This document shows positions 15,601-23,329 of a DNA stretch of 27,049 nucleotides, piece by piece (within the stretch, counting starts at the first letter, position 1; each line of letters begins with the position of its first letter). Position numbers and translations under genes: made by a program. Under the pieces are notes generated by a model that saw only the letters and a list, made by a program, of their open reading frames with translations, had not been told where the DNA came from and ran no database searches. Source of the stretch: Acidaminococcus sp050873445 (GTDB lineage Bacteria > Bacillota > Negativicutes > Acidaminococcales > Acidaminococcaceae); the NCBI RefSeq assembly GCF_050873445.1, contig NZ_JBNMIU010000029.1, positions 1 through 27,049 of the forward strand, in the 5' to 3' direction.

Positions 15601-16712
15601 GAAGCTTTCAGCTTTGCTTCTCTCTGCTGTTTCGTTGCTTCCTGCTGCTTTTTTCCCCGCAGCCGTTCCTGCAGCTGCTTTTCCTGCTCAGCCAAAGCAT
15701 TGCTCTTCTCTTTTAAGGCAAAAGCATCATTCAGGCTCAATTCTTCTTTCTGGGCTTCCCGTACTTTCTTTTCCAGCTGGAGTTTTTCTTTTTCCTCCTG
15801 GGCCTGCCCATGGAGTCCCTCCTGTCTTTCCAGTTCTTTCCGGTTCTTTTCCAGTTTTTCTGTCAGTTGTCCGGCCTGCTGGCGACAGGCAACCAGTGCA
15901 AAAGTCTTTTCCAGCAGGTTCTTCCGGTTATAGGCTCCAAAGACCCGTCCGATTTTTTGCGCTGCGGTATAGGCTTTTCTCTGCTTTTCCAGATTCAACT
16001 GCAAGGTATCCATATTTTCGATGGCTTCCGCCATGGGACGCAGATCATCATCGGACAGGGGCTGGAGAGAATCACTGAGGATATCATTGATAACGGTAGG
16101 TTTGAAATCCCGGGAAAGTTTCGGAGTCCGCAGCTGGATCAGCAGATTGATCATCTCCCGATATTGTCCCGGCGTATTGAACCCAAAAATCTGCCGGTTC
16201 ACATAAGCCATATACTCGGCCTGCCGGGAGAACACCTGTCCGCCCTCACCGATCCGATTTTCCAGTTCCCGCCGGGAAAGAGTGATTTTATCTCCCTGAT
16301 CCTTGTACAGCTGGAAATCCACTCCGATCCGCCGGCCATCCTGGATACCGAAATACCATTTATCCAGAGGCCGTCCACGCCGGGCCCGGATTCCCATTCC
16401 CACTGTCACATAGGTAGGACTGTCTTCCCGTTTGAATTCCAGATAGAGATATCCGGTCCGTTCCTCCCGGGAATCACCTTCTTCCAGCAGATAACTGGCC
16501 ATTTTCCGATCCCGGGAGCCGAACGGATCCAGTCGTTCCGGGCTCATATCTCCATCCAGCAGCAACGGGATCACACTTTGCATGGTCACCGATTTTCCTG
16601 ATCCATTGGAACCTCGCAGCAGCATTTTCCCTTTGACAAAAGGAAATTCCTGCTCATCATAATACCAAAAGTTGATCAATCCGATTTTATTAGCCTGCCA
16701 TCTGCTGCTCAT
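12651..16712 (-). CDS. jetC: Wadjet type III JetC (SMC/MukB-like ATPase, TIGR02680)
   Basis: A 1353-aa SMC-like motor. It begins SSRWQANKIGLINFWYYDEQEFPF, has a Walker A GSNGSGKS at 34-41, then the family motif LLLDGDMSPERLDPFGSRDRKM. Long Gln/Glu/Lys-rich coiled coils run about 270-575 and 725-1100, flanking a compact hinge-like segment (~575-725). The C-terminal head carries the ABC signature FSGGEKAMSMY (from 1238) and Walker B LIALDEAFAGVD (from ~1269). All ATPase motifs are intact. The frame is open 74 codons further upstream, but that part overlaps jetB and lacks family similarity. The chosen ATG overlaps the jetB stop as ATGA (16712-16709). JetC would act as the loop-extruding motor on plasmid DNA with JetA and JetB. 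Confidence 0.95.
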   Translation of the reverse strand: MSSRWQANKIGLINFWYYDEQEFPFVKGKMLLRGSNGSGKSVTMQSVIPLLLDGDMSPERLDPFGSRDRKMASYLLEEGDSREERTGYLYLEFKREDSPTYVTVGMGIRARRGRPLDKWYFGIQDGRRIGVDFQLYKDQGDKITLSRRELENRIGEGGQVFSRQAEYMAYVNRQIFGFNTPGQYREMINLLIQLRTPKLSRDFKPTVINDILSDSLQPLSDDDLRPMAEAIENMDTLQLNLEKQRKAYTAAQKIGRVFGAYNRKNLLEKTFALVACRQQAGQLTEKLEKNRKELERQEGLHGQAQEEKEKLQLEKKVREAQKEELSLNDAFALKEKSNALAEQEKQLQERLRGKKQQEATKQQREAKLKASKEQQDQELQKMLQQQSILLQEMEAPARTMGFEEHAFFEGEFQSLGPLDTSTHRLQVRKTEETLKQGTVLLDRIRVVQKELDGQLQKRDQLQKKSDQQERAVRNAQENLEQTISEWKEKLFSWKENCRELPVTREECAGFARAMDAYSREMDFSYLTQQVQGKKNQQFSVLEVQRNKLQAEQENQLAEKQKLEQEQLEWENRKEPEPEREECVLRNRRRLARMGISCQPLYQLLDFQPQVPETVCNHIEEALFRMGILDALVLPAEERERVMKPVAGLADRYLFCQKKVQGSTLLDVLQQEEHSPFQEQTRELLASIAWNGTGSTALREDGSYQLGLVEGTGTGEYQAGLIGIQAREALRQRKLQELEEQLAIVQAALEKRQNAILDIQNRETRLEDESQLFPREQGVRKAWENLEEQEHILERLSEERQEREQEIRGLHDSIQDKQEEARTLAGKLYLPCDYAAFVQAREACIQYQQLLTRLEGLHGTVMKSAERLQDLQSQLRDICQDRQMVETEAARLQLEEEKVRKNRENLETQLALTNYAEIRETLDACLHWLGTYEERLEECVRWIDAAGHAVEQLQQEQQEFLQAQAALQGKMYFALQVWQDELALGYLPELQEKEEWTPEQVKQLLGKTKENNGNLIGSLNQVFYENNEYLSDYFLQFQHLFTEQEKQRQEGWPEAQRLNITAKYQGNRVAFPKLEQYLGEEIQHLEGLIRDQDRELFEDVLSNTVGRKIRSRIYESRNWVNQMNQLMGRMDTSSGLRLHLRWRARTAENEDELDTAELVELLKKDYRVMREEEAQKLNAHFRSKVARARRQAADSGGEITFYQVMKEALDYRKWFEFQLFTQKSGEKQRELINSVFGTFSGGEKAMSMYVPLFSAVVARYQAAREDAPRLIALDEAFAGVDQRNIRDMFKLMSEFQFNFIINSQVLWGDSDTVDGLAIYQLLRPDNAKFVSVMAYRWDGKVRHVLDSARENETV

Positions 16713-17884
16713 GCCTTTCTCCTTTTTCTCCGTTTTCGGCGATTTGTCTGTTCCAGCGCTTCTCCGGAGTCCGGATATCGGCCTTCTATTTTGCCCAAAA
16801 TAGGCATCAGCAGGATCTGCCGCTGCTCTGGAATTTTTTGGAGCATGGTCCACTGCTCCATGTTTTCTTCCATTGCCCGGAACCATTCTCCTTCTGTCAT
16901 ATCCCGATAATTCTTGGTCAGTGAAGGCAGGCATTGCTCCCTGGCTTCCCGCAGGAGTCCTTCGAATGCCAGCTGGTCCACCAGGATGGTTTCATCTTCC
17001 CGAAGCTGCAAGTTACCCTGCCCCACTTTTTCCCGGATCAACCGGCTGATTACCAGGAGGCAGTCACTGGCAACCGTATGGCCTGGTAAGGTTTCCCCCA
17101 GCCGGCTGTCCTCTCCTTCTATCAAATAGGCGCTGCCTTTATGGATATCCAGGCGGCATCCCAACTTTTCTTCCAGTTCGTTCTCCATCCGCCGCCCATA
17201 ATTTTTCAGATACTCAAAGTCCTCCGGGATACCTTCGCTCTTATAGACACCCGGTGAGAAGAGCAGACGGTTGTACACCCGATGCCGACGCGCAATCCCC
17301 CTGTCCTCCCCCATTTCCTGCCACTGGCTCTGGAAGAACTGTTCCGGCCGGGTATAGTGCATAATATCCACCGTAAAATTTCGCATAAAATACCGGGAAA
17401 TCCCCGTATTTTCGTACAGAACCTCGCCTTCGCCCCCATTCATGAACACTTCATCACTGCCGTCTGTTACAGCCAGTATTTCCTGTTTATCAGCATATCG
17501 CAGGACCCGGATCAGACGCCGTCTTTGGGTATAACTGGTCCAATCCGGAGCAGCTCCCGGCATATGGGTCTTCACATATTCTGTCAGCTGGGAAAGGATG
17601 AACTGCTCCCCCGGATCCTTATCCTCCAGAAACATCAAAAGTACGCAGAAAAAAGCATACTCTTCCCGGGATGCGAACTCCCTGATTCCCATAAAAGGCT
17701 GAGGCTGTACCGGTATTTTATCCATTTTGACCAGCAGGGAGTTTTCCAAAATGGAACAACCCATTTTTTCGGTTGTGAATTTCCTGATTTCCCCCAATTG
17801 ATCCCGAATCTGATAATACAATTTTTTATTCTGCCTTTTGGTGATCCAGCGCTGATTCAGCAAGGCTTCCAGTTCTTCCTGCAT
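16709..17884 (-). CDS. jetB: Wadjet type III JetB (KITE-like subunit, TIGR02678/DUF2398)
   Basis: A 391-aa protein matching the TIGR02678 pattern: an N-terminal region with LLNQRWITKRQNKKLYYQIRD, then FASREEYAFFCVLLMFLED near residue 70, a winged-helix segment (TSYTQRRRLIRVLRYADKQEIL) and DEVFMNGGEGEVLYENT. In Wadjet complexes JetB is the KITE-type partner that bridges the kleisin and the SMC motor. The start is set at ATG 17884, with GAGGAG seven bases upstream; the longer TTG-initiated form would overlap jetA by 14 nt. Only 4 nt separate it from the jetA stop, so the two are very likely translated together. Confidence 0.9.
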   Translation of the reverse strand: MQEELEALLNQRWITKRQNKKLYYQIRDQLGEIRKFTTEKMGCSILENSLLVKMDKIPVQPQPFMGIREFASREEYAFFCVLLMFLEDKDPGEQFILSQLTEYVKTHMPGAAPDWTSYTQRRRLIRVLRYADKQEILAVTDGSDEVFMNGGEGEVLYENTGISRYFMRNFTVDIMHYTRPEQFFQSQWQEMGEDRGIARRHRVYNRLLFSPGVYKSEGIPEDFEYLKNYGRRMENELEEKLGCRLDIHKGSAYLIEGEDSRLGETLPGHTVASDCLLVISRLIREKVGQGNLQLREDETILVDQLAFEGLLREAREQCLPSLTKNYRDMTEGEWFRAMEENMEQWTMLQKIPEQRQILLMPILGKIEGRYPDSGEALEQTNRRKRRKRRKA

Positions 17885-17888
17885 CTGT

Positions 17889-19370
17889 TCACTCCTCTTC
17901 AAAGATCAGTTCCAGGGCGGGCATAGTCAGATTTCCATCCAGGCAATGGAGGACACAGGGCGGCTGCTGCGGATGCAGTACCAGACGATACCTGCGACCG
18001 CTTTCTGTCCTCCCCCGATGATCGCCGTGTTCCAGACCATTAGAAACCCATTGCAGCAAGGTTTCCCGTACCTGCGGTTCTAAGACAGGCAGAGCTGCAA
18101 ACTGGATACGATGATCTTTTTCCAGCGCTGCCAGTTTTTTCTGTTGTTTTTCCATCTTCTTTCGAGTTTCCCGCAAGACCCTGGCTCTCTGGGCTGATGT
18201 ATCCGGCACCGGAGAACGATGTTCCTTCTCCCGTCCGCTCCGCTGCCGATTCCGCAGGAGTACTTCCAGCGGCACTTCCTCATAGACAGAGCTGTTCAAG
18301 CTGTCCGTTTCCCGTGACTGGCAGGAACGGAGATGCCGGGGCTTTTCGAGTCCAAAAACAGCGGCTGCCATGCAGTGTGCCTGAGAAAGATCTCCACAAT
18401 CCAGGAACAATTCCGCCACTTTCCGATACTCTTCTCTCCGATTCACTCCCAGGGTGTTCTGTTCACTGATCTGGGCTGCATAACGGGTAATCCGCCGGAT
18501 GATGTCATTGGTCCGGTCAAAAAGTTTTCCGGCCTCGTTTTCTCCGCCTCCCTGGCCCACAAACCAGTTATGGATGCTCCCATATCGTCTTTGAGCCAGT
18601 TCCAGCAGCTGCTGCCGGTTCACTTCCACTTCCATTCGGGGAATGGACAAATGGTATTCGACCGTTTTTTCCAATAGCTGCTCTACCAGATCCGTTTCCA
18701 ATCCAGCCAGGATTTCCTCAATGATTCCCACATTGCTTTGAAGACTGCGTACAAAGTTCCGCAGATATTCGATCAGCCGATCCTTGAACAGGAGAAAAGC
18801 CTGGGTTTTCATCATTTCTTCAGCCTTTATGCTATTCAAGTCCCGAAGATAATCATTGGTATTCTGGTTCAGCCGTTTGAAATCACTGTTCAGATCATTC
18901 CACCAGGTATAGACGCTTTCCGATGGTTCCTGCAGCATGGATGGAAACTGTTCCACTTCCAGCCGGATCCGTTCCAGCAGGGACGGTTCCAGAGAAGATC
19001 CTTCCACATGGAGGTTTTCCAAATGTTCGATGAATCGTTCGATTTCCACACTGGTAGCAGACAACTGATATCGGTATCTCCGATTTTTGAATTCGTCGAT
19101 GGTCCTGGCATTGCGGGTATCCTGATCTACCTCCAGATTTTTCCATTCCATCAGTGCTGCCAAATCCTGCCGGCACTGTTCCTCCTGATACTCTCTGAAA
19201 TAAGGCTCTGAAACCAGCAGCTGATAGATGTCTTCTTCATAGAGCCAGTACTTGCCTGTTTCATACTGTTCATAGAAGGCCCGCATGATACAGCGGTACC
19301 GATCCGCATTATCCGCATTGAGATAACGGAGTTCCGAAATCTTACGAAGCCTTGTCTCTGTAGCAATCAT
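17889..19370 (-). CDS. jetA: Wadjet type III JetA (kleisin-like subunit, TIGR02677/DUF2397)
   Basis: A 493-aa protein resembling TIGR02677: N-terminal LRYLNADNADRYRCIMRAFYEQYE, a winged-helix region with LAALMEWKNLEVDQDTRNARTIDEFKNRRYRYQL (about 75-110), a helical middle, and a C-terminal QRARVLRETRKKMEKQQKKLAALEK coiled segment. JetA is the kleisin-like linker of the Wadjet SMC complex. This gene is the first of the operon. ATG 19370 is preferred because GGGAG lies seven bases upstream; a TTG eight codons earlier has no such site. The family is distinct from type I JetA (DUF3375) and type II JetA (DUF5716), which is the basis for calling the system type III. Confidence 0.88.
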   Translation of the reverse strand: MIATETRLRKISELRYLNADNADRYRCIMRAFYEQYETGKYWLYEEDIYQLLVSEPYFREYQEEQCRQDLAALMEWKNLEVDQDTRNARTIDEFKNRRYRYQLSATSVEIERFIEHLENLHVEGSSLEPSLLERIRLEVEQFPSMLQEPSESVYTWWNDLNSDFKRLNQNTNDYLRDLNSIKAEEMMKTQAFLLFKDRLIEYLRNFVRSLQSNVGIIEEILAGLETDLVEQLLEKTVEYHLSIPRMEVEVNRQQLLELAQRRYGSIHNWFVGQGGGENEAGKLFDRTNDIIRRITRYAAQISEQNTLGVNRREEYRKVAELFLDCGDLSQAHCMAAAVFGLEKPRHLRSCQSRETDSLNSSVYEEVPLEVLLRNRQRSGREKEHRSPVPDTSAQRARVLRETRKKMEKQQKKLAALEKDHRIQFAALPVLEPQVRETLLQWVSNGLEHGDHRGRTESGRRYRLVLHPQQPPCVLHCLDGNLTMPALELIFEEE

Positions 19371-19533
19371 TCTATTCTCCCTACTCTGAGCCAATCCCGT
19401 CGCTGTTCCTATTCTTGAAGCAGTTTCAATTCTTCGGCAGCTGTCAACATAAGATCAATTCTTCACACTTTTCCTCTAAAGCCTATCATGATAAACAGGA
19501 AACATCAACTTCAATAATCAGGGTAAATCTCAT
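19371..19533 (-). promoter_or_regulatory. Upstream region of the jet operon
   Basis: A 163-bp AT-rich interval that must hold the jet promoter. It contains a consensus TTGACA (minus strand, 19447-19442) without a good -10 at 16-18 nt. It also has a 10-bp direct repeat TCAATTCTTC at 19426-19435 and 19455-19464 (29-bp period) and a perfect palindrome TATCATGATA at 19484-19493. I could not settle the promoter. Confidence 0.4.
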
Positions 19534-19610
19534 AAAAAAATCCAATTTGGCTTTCAGCGGTGCCGTCCTGCGCAGCAGGAAGCAGCACTGATGGAATAGC
19601 CAAATTGGAT
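19534..19610 (-). terminator. Long-stem terminator of the DUF362 gene
   Basis: ATCCAATTTGGCT (19540-19552) and AGCCAAATTGGAT (19598-19610) are perfect complements. The 45-nt loop contains a second small hairpin (CCTGC/GCAGG) and further partial pairing. On the minus strand the 3' arm is followed by a run of T. It lies 10 nt past the DUF362 stop codon and isolates the jet operon from upstream transcription. Confidence 0.85.
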
Positions 19611-19620
19611 AGATACTGAC

Positions 19621-20742
19621 TTACATCTTAATCAATTCATACTGTCTTGTGCCAATCCCGATCTTTTCCCCGTACTCCAGAGTGGTTTCCCAATCTACCC
19701 GGGGATTGCTGTCCAGGAAATGGTCGTGATGACATTTCCAGCCCTTTTCCGCCAAATGGTCGGACAGCTGGCTGCCCGGCAGAGGCTGAGCTTTCTGGCA
19801 GGCATCAGCGCAGGCCTGATCCAGAGCCACCGGGTCGAAAGAGGCGAACATGCCGATATTGGGCAGGATGGGGGCATCATTTTCCCCGTGGCAGTCGCAG
19901 TTGGGAGAAATATCCATGACCAGATTGATATGGAAATTGGGCCGGCCGTGGATCACAGCCAGGGCGTACTCAGCCATTTTCTTGTCCAGCAGTTCGTTGG
20001 CATCCCACTGCACCGTCTCGATGGCATCAAAGGCACAGGCCCCAATGCAGCGGCCGCAGCCGGCACACTTTTTCTCATTGATGTGAGCTTTGTGGTTTTC
20101 GTAGGAAATAGCGTCAGACCCGCATTCGGAAGCGCACCGCTGGCAGCCCCGGCACAGTTCTTCATTCACCTTGGGCTTGCCGGAGGAATGCTGTTCCATT
20201 TTGCCGGCCCGGCTGCCGCAGCCCATGCCGATATTCTTCAAAGCCCCGCCAAAACCAGTGCATTCATGCCCTTTGAAATGGGCCAGGCTGATGAACACAT
20301 CGGCGTCCATCACTGCCCGTCCGATTTTGGCCTTCTTGACGTATTCCCCGTTCGGTACCGGCACTTCCACTTCATCAGTGCCCTTCAATCCATCACCGAT
20401 GATGATCTGGCAGCCAGTAGTGGTAGGATTGTACCCATTCAGGGCTGCACATTCCAGATGATCCAGAGCATTTTTCCGGCTGCCTGGATACAGGGTATTA
20501 CAGTCCGTCAGGAAAGGTTTTCCTCCCTTGGCCTTGATCAGATCCGCCAGAGCCTTCACATACTGGGGCCGGATGGTAGCCAGATTGCCCAGTTCACCAA
20601 AATGCATCTTGATGGCCACATATTTGCCTTCCAGATCCATTGTTTCCAGCCCGGCCCGCTTACACAGCCGCTGGAGCTTCGTCAACAGGCTGGTCCCCAC
20701 CGTGCACCGGAAATCCGTAAAATATACCTTTGCCTTTTCCAT
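19621..20742 (-). CDS. DUF362 family protein with two [4Fe-4S] ferredoxin motifs
   Basis: A 373-aa soluble iron-sulfur protein. The N-terminal DUF362 domain (about residues 1-190) includes MHFGELGNLATIRP and HFKGHECTGFGGALKNIGMG. It is followed by two CxxCxxCxxxC clusters, CRGCQRCASEC and CAGCGRCIGAC (about 200-245), then a C-terminal DUF362 part with ASFDPVALDQAC. The usual proline after the fourth Cys of each cluster is replaced by glycine or alanine. Members are often annotated as uncharacterised Fe-S centre or ferredoxin proteins; the electron partner is unknown. ATG 20742 is used because AGGGGAG lies six bases upstream; the longer frame reads through the structured intergenic DNA. Confidence 0.88.
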   Translation of the reverse strand: MEKAKVYFTDFRCTVGTSLLTKLQRLCKRAGLETMDLEGKYVAIKMHFGELGNLATIRPQYVKALADLIKAKGGKPFLTDCNTLYPGSRKNALDHLECAALNGYNPTTTGCQIIIGDGLKGTDEVEVPVPNGEYVKKAKIGRAVMDADVFISLAHFKGHECTGFGGALKNIGMGCGSRAGKMEQHSSGKPKVNEELCRGCQRCASECGSDAISYENHKAHINEKKCAGCGRCIGACAFDAIETVQWDANELLDKKMAEYALAVIHGRPNFHINLVMDISPNCDCHGENDAPILPNIGMFASFDPVALDQACADACQKAQPLPGSQLSDHLAEKGWKCHHDHFLDSNPRVDWETTLEYGEKIGIGTRQYELIKM

Positions 20743-20756
20743 TGTTCTCTCCCCTC

Positions 20757-20850
20757 TATGGGCCGCTTTAGCGGTCCATCCACTTATCTGCGGCCTGTTT
20801 GCAGAGGTAAAATACCTAGGCATCTCGCCTCTGCTCAGCCGCCGAATACG
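20757..20850. repeat. Structured inverted-repeat region between rlmH and the DUF362 gene
   Basis: Two nested or adjacent hairpins: ATGGGCCGC/GCGGTCCAT around TTTA (20757-20778), and GCGGC...GCAGAGG paired with CCTCTGC...GCCGC (about 20791-20843). A T tract is absent, so it is not a typical terminator. It could be an RNA leader element or an interspersed palindromic repeat; copies elsewhere in the genome would decide. Confidence 0.45.
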
Positions 20851-20870
20851 AACTACGAATCACTGTCTTC

Positions 20871-21353
20871 TCAATGATGATACTTCTCTTTCCGCAAAAT
20901 CTTGAACCCCCGATAGATCTGTTCCAGAAGCAGGATCCGGATCATCTGGTGGGTAAAAGTCAGCGGCGAAAATTTCCAGCGGAAATCCGCACGTTTCCGC
21001 AGTTTGTCCGTGTATCCGAAAGGACCTCCGATAACAAAAGTCAGGTGGCTGACACCCTCCACCATCCACTGACCCAGTCTTTCCCCCAGTTCCGGGGAAG
21101 AAATCTCCTTTCCCTTCAGATCCAGCAGCACCACATAACTGTGTTCCGGGATCAGCTTCAGCACCCGGTCCGTTTCCCGTTCCAGGATCTGGGTTTCCTC
21201 CGCCGGGGAGGCATTGTCGGGCATCTTCTCCTCATTGATGCACCGGGTTTCCAGCTGGCAGTAAGCCCCCAGTCTCTTGGTAAATTCCGCTTCTGCGTCC
21301 CGCAGGTACTTTTCCTTCAATTTGCCCACACAGGCAATGGTGATCTTGATCAT
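20871..21353 (-). CDS. rlmH: 23S rRNA (pseudouridine1915-N3)-methyltransferase RlmH
   Basis: A 160-aa SPOUT methyltransferase that methylates pseudouridine 1915 in helix 69 of 23S rRNA on assembled 70S ribosomes using SAM. The family features are present: the N-terminal strand MIKITIACVGKLKEKYLRDA, the trefoil-knot SAM site FVIGGPFGY near residue 106, and the C-terminal HQMIRILLLEQIYRGFKILRKEKYHH. Length is normal. Its ATG overlaps, as ATGA, the stop codon of the original (frame-restored) htrA reading frame, so the two were translationally coupled. It has no strong ribosome site of its own. Confidence 0.97.
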   Translation of the reverse strand: MIKITIACVGKLKEKYLRDAEAEFTKRLGAYCQLETRCINEEKMPDNASPAEETQILERETDRVLKLIPEHSYVVLLDLKGKEISSPELGERLGQWMVEGVSHLTFVIGGPFGYTDKLRKRADFRWKFSPLTFTHQMIRILLLEQIYRGFKILRKEKYHH

Positions 21354-22479
21354 TGCTGGCTGCTTTGCTGGGGCATTTCGGTCAGCGTCACCGTCCTGGT
21401 CACTGCTTCGTCCCCTCTCAGGATGGTCACCGGCACCTGTTCACCCACCTGGCACTTGCCCAGTGCCTCCCGCAGGTCGGCTACAGAATCCACTTTAGTA
21501 CCGTTGAACTTAATGATAATATCGTTTGGACGAATGCCCCACGATATGCAGGGCCGTTTTGAAACAATTTAACGACAAACAGCCCTCCTCTCAGATCCAG
21601 ATCGAAGCCCAGCCGCTGTGCCAGGTTCTTGTCCAGCAGGCTGACGCCTAGGTACGGACGGACCACACGACCCTTTTCGGCCAGTTCTTTCAGGATGGGT
21701 TTCGCTTCGTTGATGGGGATGGCAAATCCGATACCTTCCACACCGTTGGCCGCAATCTTGGCACTGTTGATGCCGATGACCTGCCCATCGGCGTTTACCA
21801 GAGCCCCGCCGGAATTCCCAGGGTTGATGGCTGCATCAGTCTGGATCAGCTTAAACCGCCGTTCGCCCATATCGATGCTTCGATTCAGGGCACTGATCAC
21901 CCCGGCAGTGACACTGCCCCGGAATTCCATACCCAGAGGGTTGCCAATGGCAATAGCCGGTTCGCCCACCATCAAGGAATCGGAATCCCCAAATTCGGCC
22001 ACGGGCAAATCTTCATCGGCTTCGATCTTCACCACAGCCAGATCCGTAGTAGGATCCGTACCCAGCACCTTACCAGCATAGGTCTTGCCGTCCGGCAGGC
22101 TCACCACGATTTCCTGGGCCCCTTCCACCACATGGTTATTGGTGGCAATCAAGCCGTCCTTGCTGTAGATCACGCCGGAACCGCTGCCCTGTTCCACCAG
22201 CTGGGTCCGGTTGAAATAATCCCGTACCAGGGCTTTGTTGGTGATACCGACTACTGCAGGACCCACTTTCTTGGCTGCCTGGACGATGGGAGTATTCCTG
22301 GCAGAACTGAGTTTGGCTTCGTTCTGTTTGGTCTGTTCAGCCTGGGTCATCGCCGATTTCGTTTCTGCTTTGCCGGTGCTCTTGCTGCCGGCGGCGCCGC
22401 AGCCGGCAGCAAGGATGCTGGTGCTTAAGGACAGGGCCAGCAGGATTCCTGCTGTTTTCTTCTTGATATCGTATTTCAT
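21350..22479 (-). pseudogene. htrA: HtrA/DegP-type serine protease lipoprotein, frameshifted in the PDZ domain
   Basis: An exported trypsin-like S1C protease. From ATG 22479 (AGGAG seven bases upstream) there is a lipoprotein signal peptide ending LAAGC. The complete protease domain has His in TNNHVVEG, Asp in TTDLAVVK and Ser in NPGNSGGAL. In the PDZ domain, after QNGPAYR, the frame shifts at a run of four G (plus-strand 21537-21540) and stops at 21481 after an unrelated tail. The other frame continues exactly with GIRPNDIIIKFNGTKVDS through LTEMPQQSSQQ and ends at 21350, overlapping rlmH. One missing base (for example GCGGGC to GGGGC) explains it. The protease part could still be made (332 aa from 22479). 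This may be a real mutation, phase variation in the G tract or a sequencing error. It sits between walJ and rlmH as in Bacillus. Confidence 0.9.
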
Positions 22480-22495
22480 GATGATTCTCCTTTTT

Positions 22496-23281
22496 TTACC
22501 ACACGTTGCTGACCAGCGTCTGCTGCCGGGCAACATAGAGTTTGATCTTCCGGGTCACTGAAGCCCCTTCCAGGGCATCCTCCACGGTCTGGCAGGCTCT
22601 TTCCGGCGTGTTGTTCTTTTCACTGAGGTGAGCCAGGAACACTTCCCGGGGCGGGTTCTCCAGAGAAGCCAGGAACTGGCCTGCTGTCCTGTTGGACAAA
22701 TGGCCGTTTTCTCCCAGGATCCGCCGTTGGAGGGCAATGGGATAGGGCCCGTTCCTCAGCATGGTCTCATCGTGGTTGGCTTCCAGTATCATGACATCCG
22801 CCCCTTTAGCCGCCTGTTCCACCGTTTTGGTGATGGTTCCGCAGTCCGTCAGATACGTACATTTCCTTTTCTCGCTGAAGATTTCATACCCCACCGGATC
22901 CGCCGCATCATGAGGGATCCGGAAAGACTTGATCTGCAGGCTGCCCAGTATACAGCTCCGGGGGATTACCCGTACCTGGGAGCGGGGCAGCAGCCGCCGC
23001 ACCGGCAGCTGGACCCAGGTCCGTTCGTTGGCAAAGATGGGAACCTGGCTGTAGTGTTTGGCAAACACTTCCAGTCCGGCCACATGGTCCTTGTGTTCAT
23101 GAGTCAGGAAAATCCCGCTAAGTTCCCCCGGTTCCAGGCCGCAGGCCCGGAGTCCCTGGACGATTCGCCGACAGGAAATCCCCGCATCGATCAATATGGA
23201 GGTCTGGCCGCATTGGATCAGGGTGGAATTACCCCGGCTCCCACTGGCCAGCACCGCTACTGCAAAATTCGTCAAATCCAT
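22496..23281 (-). CDS. walJ: MBL-fold metallo-hydrolase, WalJ/YycJ type
   Basis: A 261-aa metallo-beta-lactamase-fold hydrolase. The dinuclear-zinc motif THEHKDH lies near residue 60. Other family landmarks are the N-terminal LASGSRGNSTLI, the metal-ligand positions TDCGT and EANHD, and a late HLS motif. YycJ/WalJ homologues are reported as 5'-exonucleases linked to DNA replication/mismatch repair and cell-wall control. It is followed by htrA and rlmH as in Bacillus subtilis, although no walRK genes are present here. The start ATG has no good ribosome site. The predicted leader contains a small GC hairpin (23308-23327) followed by a T-rich stretch. Confidence 0.92.
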   Translation of the reverse strand: MDLTNFAVAVLASGSRGNSTLIQCGQTSILIDAGISCRRIVQGLRACGLEPGELSGIFLTHEHKDHVAGLEVFAKHYSQVPIFANERTWVQLPVRRLLPRSQVRVIPRSCILGSLQIKSFRIPHDAADPVGYEIFSEKRKCTYLTDCGTITKTVEQAAKGADVMILEANHDETMLRNGPYPIALQRRILGENGHLSNRTAGQFLASLENPPREVFLAHLSEKNNTPERACQTVEDALEGASVTRKIKLYVARQQTLVSNVW

Positions 23282-23329
23282 ACAAACACCGTTCTATACA
23301 AAAATGTCGGGGCAATCCTTTACCCCGCT

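Noticed and set aside
16713..16934. N-terminal 74-residue extension of JetC
   Set aside because: It overlaps jetB in another frame, has no SMC similarity, and the ATGA overlap at 16712 gives the expected family N-terminus.
11356..19370. Calling the cassette MukBEF or type I Wadjet
   Set aside because: JetA and JetB resemble TIGR02677 and TIGR02678, not MukF/MukE or DUF3375/DUF4194, and there is a fourth Toprim-type subunit.
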